A stretch of DNA of 49,038 nt from assembly GCA_025055975.1 (NCBI GenBank), contig JANWWM010000074.1, positions 1 through 49,038 on the forward strand, read 5' to 3'. Made by a program: the position numbers and the translations under genes. Under the pieces are notes generated by a model. It had not been told where the DNA came from. It saw nothing but the letters and a program-made list of their open reading frames with translations, and ran no database searches. The DNA comes from Chloroherpetonaceae bacterium. Lineage in GTDB: Bacteria > Bacteroidota > Chlorobiia > Chlorobiales > Thermochlorobacteraceae. Numbering within the stretch: position 1 is the first letter of the stretch; every line of letters starts with the position of its first letter. Shown one piece after another: positions 26,862 through 33,077 of this stretch.

Positions 26862-27458
26862 ATGCTCCGCAACCTTCTCGTTCTCTTTTTCCTTTCGCTC
26901 TTCGCCCTTTCTTGCAAACCCACCGAACATCAACGCAAACTCATCGCCGACATCGAAAAATCGCTTGCGACGATGGAGCAAGAGATCAAAGCCTTCGAGG
27001 GCGAAGCGGAAATTCTCTCGAAAGGTCAAGCCAAGTTCGACGACATCAACGCCAATCTCAAAAAAGAACGCAAAGGCAAAGTCGATTCCCTTTACAACGC
27101 GCTCGTCAAAGAACGCCGCAAAATCGTCGATGCGCACTTGGAGAATTTGGAAAAAGCCAAAACGGCTATGGAGGGAATGAAATCGCTGCTGGAGAAACTC
27201 AATCAGCCGATAAATTTCACATACAGCGCGGAGCTTATCGAAGGGGACTACACGGCGTTCGACGTGATGTATGTGGAAGCCAAACCCGCGCTTGAAGCCT
27301 CAACGGAAGAGCGCAAACGAATAGAAGAGGCTCTGGAAGCGCGTTTGAAAGCGATCGAGTCGGAAAAGTTGGCGTTGGCGACGAGCGCGACGGCTGAACA
27401 AAAATCGTCCAAATCGGCGACGGCGAAGCCCGAAAAAAAAGCGAAAAAGAAAAAGTAG
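26862..27458 (+). CDS. Coiled-coil lipoprotein with lysine-rich tail
   Basis: A 198-residue protein with a lipoprotein signal (MLRNLLVLFFLSLFALSC, Cys18) and then almost continuous helix of alternating Lys/Glu, including two long coiled-coil segments (about 25-105 and 145-170). The end is an Ala/Lys tail (KPEKKAKKKK). It would sit anchored in the inner or outer membrane with a rod in the periplasm. Not recognised as a named family; Bacteroidota genomes carry many similar uncharacterised lipoproteins. Stands alone between the hybrid kinase and the SDR gene. A hairpin follows 66 nt after the stop. Confidence 0.75.
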   Translation: MLRNLLVLFFLSLFALSCKPTEHQRKLIADIEKSLATMEQEIKAFEGEAEILSKGQAKFDDINANLKKERKGKVDSLYNALVKERRKIVDAHLENLEKAKTAMEGMKSLLEKLNQPINFTYSAELIEGDYTAFDVMYVEAKPALEASTEERKRIEEALEARLKAIESEKLALATSATAEQKSSKSATAKPEKKAKKKK

Positions 27459-27524
27459 TCGCGCCGATTTCGTTTCTTCGCCAGCGCAAACCGCGCCAAA
27501 ACGAACATTTGCAACCTGACGTCA

Positions 27525-27548
27525 GTCTTGCGCTTCGCTACGCAAGAC
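27525..27548. other. Stem-loop between lipoprotein and SDR genes
   Basis: GTCTTGCG (27525-27532), loop CTTCGCTA, CGCAAGAC (27541-27548): a perfect 8-bp stem. No T-run follows on either strand, so it is not a classic terminator. It lies 26 nt before the SDR start codon and just upstream of its Shine-Dalgarno sequence. Confidence 0.5.
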
Positions 27549-27560
27549 CCCCGAAAAATT

Positions 27561-27566
27561 GAGGAG
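27561..27566 (+). promoter_or_regulatory. Strong ribosome binding site of the SDR gene
   Basis: GAGGAG placed 8 nt before the ATG at 27575. Strong Shine-Dalgarno sequences are rare in this window. It also decides the ATG at 27575 against the out-of-frame ATG at 27568. Confidence 0.7.
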
Positions 27567-27574
27567 AATGAACT

Positions 27575-28561
27575 ATGGACGTGCTGGTAACGGGGGCGAC
27601 GGGATTCATCGGTTCCAATCTTGCTCGTCGCCTCGTCGAACTCGGCTATCCCGTGCGCATCTTGATGCGCCCCAAATCGAATCCGCGCGCCATCGCCGAC
27701 ATTCAGTCGCGCGTCAAAATCGTCTATGGCGACATCACCGACAAATCTTCTCTCGAAGAAGCCTTGAAAGGCGTTTCGCATGTGTATCACTGCGCGGGCA
27801 AAGCCTACATTGGTCCAGGAAAGCGCGACCTGCTTTACAACGTGAACGTGCTTGGCACGCGCAACCTGCTCGATGCGGCGCTTAAAAACGGCATTGAGCG
27901 CGTCGTCTATACCAGTTCCGTTTCCGCCATCGGCATCACGGGCACGAAACAGCCCGCCGACGAATCGCAATCGTGGAATCTCGATGACCTTCGCGTCGAC
28001 TACTTCACCACGAAGCATCTTGCCGAATTGGAAGTCGCCGAAGCCGTACGCAAAGGGTTGGACTGCGTCATCGTCAATCCGAGTTACGTTTTTGGCGCGG
28101 GCGACGTGAATTTCAACGCGGGAATGCTCATACGCGACCTGTATTTGCGCAAAGTGCCCGTTTATCCATCGGGGGGCATCAACGTCTCCGACATCAATGA
28201 CGTCGTCGATGGGCATATCGCCGCAATGCAAAAAGGCAGAACGGGCGAGCGATACATCTTGGGCGGAAAAAATCTCTCCTACAAGGAGCTTTTCGACCTC
28301 ATCTGCGACATCGTCGGCGCGCCAAAAGTCTTCGTGCCGCTCACGGAAAGCATCGTCAAAATTTTCGTCGCGCTCACCGAAAAAGCGCGCAAACTGCGAC
28401 GCATCACCGCGCTCGCCAACCGCGAGATTCTTCTCAGCGCGACCAAATTTTTCTACTACACGCCGCAAAAAGCCATTCGGGAACTTGGCTTGAACGTCCG
28501 ACAGCCCGAAGAAAGCATCGCTTGCGCTTATGAATACTACAAAACGCATCACTTGCTTTGA
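27575..28561 (+). CDS. NAD(P)-dependent epimerase/reductase, extended SDR family
   Basis: A 328-residue extended short-chain dehydrogenase, closest in pattern to dihydroflavonol-4-reductase-like and hopanoid-associated sugar epimerase proteins. The Rossmann motif GATGFIG is at 7-13, GDITD at 52-56, the TSS of the active-site strand at 113-115, and the catalytic pair is Y143/K147 (YFTTK). YVFGAGD and the C-terminal SATKFFYYTPQKAIRELG complete the family look. Substrate not deducible (sugar nucleotide, sterol-like or small ketone). It has a strong Shine-Dalgarno and a hairpin upstream. The DUF58 gene follows after 3 nt. Confidence 0.88.
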   Translation: MDVLVTGATGFIGSNLARRLVELGYPVRILMRPKSNPRAIADIQSRVKIVYGDITDKSSLEEALKGVSHVYHCAGKAYIGPGKRDLLYNVNVLGTRNLLDAALKNGIERVVYTSSVSAIGITGTKQPADESQSWNLDDLRVDYFTTKHLAELEVAEAVRKGLDCVIVNPSYVFGAGDVNFNAGMLIRDLYLRKVPVYPSGGINVSDINDVVDGHIAAMQKGRTGERYILGGKNLSYKELFDLICDIVGAPKVFVPLTESIVKIFVALTEKARKLRRITALANREILLSATKFFYYTPQKAIRELGLNVRQPEESIACAYEYYKTHHLL

Positions 28562-28564
28562 GCG

Positions 28565-29485
28565 ATGCCCGACGATTATCGCAAGTATCTCGATCCGCAA
28601 CGCATCTGCAAACTCAAATCCATCGAGCTCAAAGCGAAGTTCATCGTCGAGGGCTTCATAACGGGGTTGCACAAAAGTCCGTATCACGGTTTCAGCGTGG
28701 AGTTCGCCGAGCATCGTCAATACGCCTTCGGCGACGAGGTGCGGCACGTGGATTGGCGCGTCTATGCGCGGACGGGCAAATACTACGTCAAGCAATACGA
28801 GGAGGAAACGAACCTTCGTTCCTACATTCTGCTCGATGCGTCCAGTTCGATGCGATACTCGTCGAGCGAGAACTACCTGCCCAAAATCGAATACGCTTCC
28901 TACCTTGCCGCCGCGCTCGCGGTTTTGATGATTATGCAACGCGACGCGGTTAGCCTCGTTACCTACGCCGACAAAATTCGGCGTTATTTGCCTCCGAGCG
29001 TCAAGCCCTCGCATCAGACGTTGATTCTCAAAACCCTCGCCGAAACGAGCCAATCCGTTTCCGAATCCGAGGGCGAGAAAACCTCCGTCGCCAACGCGCT
29101 CGCCGAATTCGCCAAGCGATTGGAAAAGCGCAGTCTCATCGTCATCATCAGCGATTTTTGGGACGATGTCGGAAAAACCATCGCCGCGCTCAAACATTTT
29201 CGCCATCGCCAAAACGAAGTCATCGCGTTCCACTTGCTCGACAAGGTCGAGCGCGATTTTTCGCTCGAAGGCGACGCGGAACTTTTGGACTTGGAAACGG
29301 GGGAGAAGATGACGACCTCGCCGAAGCAAATTCGCGCCGCCTATCTTTCCGCTTTTCAGGCGCATGCGGGCAGATTGCGACGCGAACTTTCCGACAACGG
29401 CATCGATTACGTTTTGCTCGACACTTCGCAGACCTTCGACCTTTCGCTTCTTGCCTATTTGCGCAAGCGTGGCGAGATGCTGTAG
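28565..29485 (+). CDS. DUF58 / von Willebrand A-type protein
   Basis: A 306-residue cytoplasmic protein of the DUF58 family. The family core is GLHKSPYHGFSVEFAEHRQYAFGDEVRHVDWRV (about 34-66). A vWA-like fold follows with a MIDAS motif DASSS (D91, S93, S95) and IVIISDFWD later. DUF58 proteins usually act with a MoxR-type AAA+ ATPase and BatA-type membrane proteins in a chaperone-like complex. Here no moxR or bat gene is adjacent. It starts 3 nt after the SDR gene. Its stop is separated by a single nucleotide from the convergent accC stop. Confidence 0.92.
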   Translation: MPDDYRKYLDPQRICKLKSIELKAKFIVEGFITGLHKSPYHGFSVEFAEHRQYAFGDEVRHVDWRVYARTGKYYVKQYEEETNLRSYILLDASSSMRYSSSENYLPKIEYASYLAAALAVLMIMQRDAVSLVTYADKIRRYLPPSVKPSHQTLILKTLAETSQSVSESEGEKTSVANALAEFAKRLEKRSLIVIISDFWDDVGKTIAALKHFRHRQNEVIAFHLLDKVERDFSLEGDAELLDLETGEKMTTSPKQIRAAYLSAFQAHAGRLRRELSDNGIDYVLLDTSQTFDLSLLAYLRKRGEML

Positions 29486-29486
29486 C

Positions 29487-31007
29487 TCATCGATACGCTT
29501 TTCTTCGTTCCCAATTCGTCGCGGGCGCGTTTGGAACGGGTTGAGCCGTCTGCGCCGCCGCGCCATTTGCGGCGAAAGCCGATTTGCGCTTTTCGGCAAG
29601 CAACGCCGCCACCGCCGCCGCAACTTCTTTCGTTTCCGCCGATGGCTCCGCTTTCGCGCGATTGCGGTAGTAGTTTTGAACGAAATGCGTGTCGAACCGT
29701 CCGCTTCGGAAGGCTTCGTGTTCGAGGGCGAATATGCAGAACGGAATCGTGGTTTCCACGCCGACGATTTCATATTCGCGCAAGGCGCGTAGCATTTTGT
29801 CGATCGCTTTTTGGCGGTCTGCGTCATGCGTTACGAGCTTCGCAATCATCGGGTCGAAATACATCGTGATTTCTCCGCCCTGCTCCACGCCCGAATCGAC
29901 GCGCACGCCCAAGCCTTGCGGCTCGACATAGCGTTCCAGCTTGCCGATGGATGGCAAAAAGTCGTTTTCGGAATCTTCCGCGTAGATGCGGCACTCGATC
30001 GCGTGCCCGTTGATTTTCACGTCGCTTTGCGAGAACGAAAGCGGCTTGCCTTCCGCGACGCGAATTTGCTCGCGCACCAAATCGAAGCCCGTCGTCATTT
30101 CGGTTACGGGGTGCTCGACTTGCAAGCGCGTATTGACCTCGAGGAAATAAAACTTCAAGTTTTTATCGACGAGAAATTCGCACGTGCCCGCGTTGGTATA
30201 GCCGACTTCTTTGGCGAGACGAATGGCGCATTCGCCCATCTCGCGTCGCATTTCGGGCGTGAGAATCGCCGAAGGGGCTTCCTCAATGACCTTTTGATTT
30301 CGCCGCTGAATCGAGCATTCGCGCTCGTTGAGCCACACGCCGTTGCCATGCTCGTCCAAAAGCATCTGAATCTCGATGTGGCGCGGATTTTCCAAATACT
30401 TCTCGATGAACACTCTGCCGTCGCCAAACGCCGAAAGGGCTTCGGCTTGCGCGAGTTGAAAAAGCGACTCGAACTCTTCGGGTCGCTCGACCTTCTTCAT
30501 TCCTTTGCCGCCGCCGCCCGCCGAGGCTTTGATGAGAACTGGGTAACCGATTTTCTCGGCGAAGGCTTTGGCTTCATTGACGTCGCCAATCGCGTCGGGC
30601 GTGCTTGGCGCGACGGGCACGCCCGCTTTGATGGCGAGTTTCTTCGCCTCGATTTTGTCGCCCAACGCGCGAATGACGCTCGATTTCGGACCGATGAAAA
30701 TCACGCCGCTTTCTTCGCAACGCTTGGCGAACTCGGCGTTTTCGGACAGAAATCCGTAGCCCGGATGAATCGCGTCCGCGCCGCTCTTTTTGGCGATGTC
30801 TATGATGAGTTCCTGACGCAAATAACTTTCGCGCGACGTTATCCCGCCCAAACAATACGCTTCGTCCGCAAGCCGATGAAATCGCGCGTCTTTGTCGGAA
30901 TCCGAATAGACCGCGACCGATTTTATCCCCATTTCGCGCAAGGTTCGAAACACGCGAATCGCGATCTCGCCGCGATTGGCGACCAAAACTTTTTTGATGG
31001 TTCTCAT
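29487..31007 (-). CDS. accC: Acetyl-CoA carboxylase, biotin carboxylase subunit
   Basis: ATP-dependent carboxylation of the biotin carried by BCCP, the first half-reaction of fatty acid synthesis. The start is the ATG at 31007 (MRTIKKVLVANRGEIAIRVFR); the frame extends further upstream only through repeat sequence. The ATP-grasp domain shows FIGPKSSVIRALGDK, GGGGKGM and EINTRLQVEH-type sequence (LEVNTRLQVEHPVTE). The 506 residues exceed the usual 450 by a roughly 55-residue Ala-rich, low-complexity C-terminal tail (EVAAAVAALLAEKRKSAF... to the end). A BCCP gene (accB) is not adjacent, unlike in many genomes. A propionyl-CoA carboxylase alpha subunit is a less likely alternative, since no biotin attachment domain follows. 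Confidence 0.92.
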   Translation of the reverse strand: MRTIKKVLVANRGEIAIRVFRTLREMGIKSVAVYSDSDKDARFHRLADEAYCLGGITSRESYLRQELIIDIAKKSGADAIHPGYGFLSENAEFAKRCEESGVIFIGPKSSVIRALGDKIEAKKLAIKAGVPVAPSTPDAIGDVNEAKAFAEKIGYPVLIKASAGGGGKGMKKVERPEEFESLFQLAQAEALSAFGDGRVFIEKYLENPRHIEIQMLLDEHGNGVWLNERECSIQRRNQKVIEEAPSAILTPEMRREMGECAIRLAKEVGYTNAGTCEFLVDKNLKFYFLEVNTRLQVEHPVTEMTTGFDLVREQIRVAEGKPLSFSQSDVKINGHAIECRIYAEDSENDFLPSIGKLERYVEPQGLGVRVDSGVEQGGEITMYFDPMIAKLVTHDADRQKAIDKMLRALREYEIVGVETTIPFCIFALEHEAFRSGRFDTHFVQNYYRNRAKAEPSAETKEVAAAVAALLAEKRKSAFAANGAAAQTAQPVPNAPATNWERRKAYR

Positions 31008-31115
31008 AAAAGAAAGGCGAATTGATATTTGAAAAGTCTCGACGCGAGTGAAGATACGCAAAAAGCGCGTTGCGATTGGCGCGCGCCAAAACGCGATTGA
31101 CGCATCGCCAGCAAG

Positions 31116-31138
31116 TTCCTCGCTTCGCTCGGAACGAC
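31116..31138 (+). repeat. Interspersed 'SERSEE'-type repeat, copy B1
   Basis: TTCCTCGCTTCGCTCGGAAC followed by GAC. Translated in reverse it gives the SERSEE string familiar from spurious proteins in many Bacteroidota genomes. Forms an inverted pair with copy B2. Confidence 0.7.
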
Positions 31139-31150
31139 AAGCCTCTGCGC

Positions 31151-31185
31151 CATTCTGAACGAAGCGAGGCGGGGCGAAGAAATCC
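31151..31185 (-). repeat. Interspersed 'SERSEE'-type repeat, copy B2 (inverted)
   Basis: Reverse complement begins GGATTTCTTCGCCCC and contains GCCTCGCTTCGTTCAGAATG. Same element as B1 in opposite orientation, 12 nt away. Confidence 0.65.
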
Positions 31186-31202
31186 ACTTCAAAAAAGCGA
31201 AA

Positions 31203-31239
31203 GATTCAATTCGCAATTGACGATTCGCAATTCGCAATC
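31203..31239 (+). repeat. Short direct-repeat tract (ATTCGCAAT units)
   Basis: Contains ATTCGCAATT three times with small variations (units near 31208, 31223 and 31230). This kind of tract, coding 'NSQL/RQLRI' strings when translated, is common between Bacteroidota genes. Confidence 0.6.
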
Positions 31240-31243
31240 TTCT

Positions 31244-31269
31244 GGATTCCTCGCTTCGCTCGGAATGAT
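31244..31269 (+). repeat. Interspersed 'SERSEE'-type repeat, copy C
   Basis: GGATTCCTCGCTTCGCTCGG followed by AATGAT; nearly the consensus of the element. Confidence 0.7.
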
Positions 31270-31536
31270 AACTATCGTTCCGTTCCAAAGCACGACTTTG
31301 CGCTTGTTGCGAGTCGGGGGCATCAAGGTCTCAAAAAAATCGCTTTGTCGCAACTCACGACGTTTCAATGTGTTAGCGCATCGCCAATCTTGCGCGTTTG
31401 GAAACTTTTGTCGTATCTTCGCGCCAACTTTTTTGAGCGACTGGCTGCGCAGAGATTGATCACGATTCGCAAGCCGACGAAGAGCCGATGCCTGCCTTGA
31501 CTTTTCAGCCTTTTGCCAACGTCATCGTTTCGTCAA

Positions 31537-32949
31537 ATGCGTCGATCGCTATCGCCGTTTCGCTTGAACGTCGTTTGCTTTTTTTTGCTTGTCGCGTCGC
31601 TTCTCTGGCTCACGTCTCCGCTCTTCGCTTTGGGCGGAAAGAAACGCGGCGCGGAACGCATCGCGCTTTCGGGACTAACGGAAGCGGAACGAATGAGCGA
31701 ATGCGCCGAAAAAATCGCCCGCGAATTGCGCTCCAAGCAAAGAGGCTTTGGCGTGTTGATTCAAACCGCTTCGGGCGTAGCGCTCTACTCGCTCAATTCC
31801 AATCGCCTTTTCAAGCCCGCGTCGAACATCAAGCTCATCACGTCCGCCGTCGCCATCGAGAAGCTCAAACCCGATTTTCGCTACCGCACGGAATTTTTCA
31901 TCGATGGCGAAATCGCGCCCGACGGCGTTCTGCATGGCAACCTCATCGTTAGCGGCTCGCCCGACCCGATTCTTTCGGGCTTTTTCGACCAACGCATCAA
32001 CGACATCGTTCTCGCTTGGATCGATACGCTTCGCGCTCGCGGCATTTCGGCGATTCTGGGCGACTTGATTTTGGACAACAGTTACTACTTCGGAAACGAC
32101 GTCTCTCTCGCCAAACAAGATTCTTACAAGCCGCTTGAATTTTTCACCGTCGCCAATTTTCGAAACGCCGACGTCAAACAACTCTCCAAAGCGCGCGTCC
32201 GACGCTATCGCGTCATCAAGCTCAAAAACGGCAAAACGCGAAAAGTCGCCTACTACCGCAGAAGAGCGCGCCTGCGCAAAGTGATCGTCGAGCCAAACGC
32301 CTACATGATGGAAGTCTTGATGCAAGAACTTCAAAAGCGGCAGATGATCGCGCGCGAGGAAGTCAAGAAAATCGCATACTCGACGACGCTCGACCGAACC
32401 AAGTGGAAACACATTTACACGCACTTTTCCGAGCCTCTGTCGGAACTGCTCAAAATCATCAACAAACATTCGGATAACTTTTACGCCGACCAACTTTTGC
32501 GCGCTCTTGGGGGCGAACTTCGCGGCGACGGCTCGATTGAAAAAGGTCTCGATGTCGTGAGAGAGTTTCTCATCTACGACGTCGGCGCAAGCCCCGACGA
32601 ATTCTATCTCGCCGACGGTTCGGGACTTTCGCATGCCAATCTCGTTACGCCCGAATTGCTCGTCAAAGTTTTGCGCTATATGCGCGCGCGCAGCCCGCAT
32701 TTCGTCGCATACTACGAATCGCTTTCGATTCCGACCGTCGATGGCACGCTTGGCGGTCGCATTCATCACGAGCTTGCCAAAAACATTCGCGCCAAAACAG
32801 GATCCATTTCGGGCGTGATTTCGCTTTCGGGCTATCTTACGAGCCGAAGCGGACAGCAAATCTACTTCTCCATCATCGGCAACAACGTCGGCAAACGCCG
32901 CGCCAAAGCCACCGAGGATAGAATCTGCAAGTATCTGCTTGAAATTTAG
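31537..32949 (+). CDS. dacB: D-alanyl-D-alanine carboxypeptidase/endopeptidase (PBP4 type, S13)
   Basis: Periplasmic penicillin-binding protein of class C that trims or opens peptidoglycan peptides. The ATG at 31537 opens a signal peptide (hydrophobic core VVCFFLLVASLLWLTSPLFA). The 470 residues contain all three active-site motifs: SxxK as S96-N-I-K99 (FKPASNIKL), SxN as S312-D-N314 (KHSDNFYAD) and KTG at 420-422 (AKTGSISGV). The inserted domain between the first two motifs carries an unusually basic patch (SKARVRRYRVIKLKNGKTRK) near 220-240. An upstream TTG at 31513 is less likely. The large permease gene follows after 128 nt. Confidence 0.92.
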   Translation: MRRSLSPFRLNVVCFFLLVASLLWLTSPLFALGGKKRGAERIALSGLTEAERMSECAEKIARELRSKQRGFGVLIQTASGVALYSLNSNRLFKPASNIKLITSAVAIEKLKPDFRYRTEFFIDGEIAPDGVLHGNLIVSGSPDPILSGFFDQRINDIVLAWIDTLRARGISAILGDLILDNSYYFGNDVSLAKQDSYKPLEFFTVANFRNADVKQLSKARVRRYRVIKLKNGKTRKVAYYRRRARLRKVIVEPNAYMMEVLMQELQKRQMIAREEVKKIAYSTTLDRTKWKHIYTHFSEPLSELLKIINKHSDNFYADQLLRALGGELRGDGSIEKGLDVVREFLIYDVGASPDEFYLADGSGLSHANLVTPELLVKVLRYMRARSPHFVAYYESLSIPTVDGTLGGRIHHELAKNIRAKTGSISGVISLSGYLTSRSGQQIYFSIIGNNVGKRRAKATEDRICKYLLEI

Positions 32950-32977
32950 GTCGCGCCTTCGCTTCGCGATCGCTCGC

Positions 32978-33003
32978 GGATTTCTCGCCTCTCTCGGAAC
33001 GAC
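32978..33003 (+). repeat. Interspersed 'SERSEE'-type repeat, degenerate copy D
   Basis: GGATTTCTCGCCTCTCTCGG followed by AACGAC. Lies in the 128-nt gap between the DD-peptidase and permease genes and begins 28 nt after the peptidase stop. Confidence 0.55.
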
Positions 33004-33077
33004 CAAGCCTCTTTGTCAATCTCAAAAACGTTTCTGCCCGCTCCTTCCGTTAAGCCTCGCAAAGCAAAACGCGAGCG

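Larger units (their letters stand above)
31008..31536. other. 529-nt gap with interspersed repeats between accC and dacB
   Basis: Divergent intergenic region without a convincing gene. It holds three repeat copies (31116-31138, 31151-31185, 31244-31269) and a short direct-repeat tract (31203-31239). A likely promoter box TATCTTCG at 31414-31421 followed by GCGCC faces the peptidase gene. On the minus strand TATCTTCA at 31053-31046 may serve accC. The stretch 31270-31410 shows nothing recognisable. Confidence 0.5.

Noticed and set aside
28565..29485. Part of a MoxR-Bat operon
   Set aside because: No moxR or bat genes lie on either side.
27248..29827. An 859-codon minus-strand open frame
   Set aside because: Antisense of the SDR and DUF58 genes and part of the flanks; composition is that of a shadow frame.
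31004..31288. A 94-codon minus-strand open frame containing SERSEE strings
   Set aside because: It is built from the interspersed repeat and the ATTCGCAAT tract, not a gene.
31008..31536. A CRISPR array in the 529-nt gap
   Set aside because: Repeats differ in orientation and spacing, there are no uniform spacers and no cas genes nearby.
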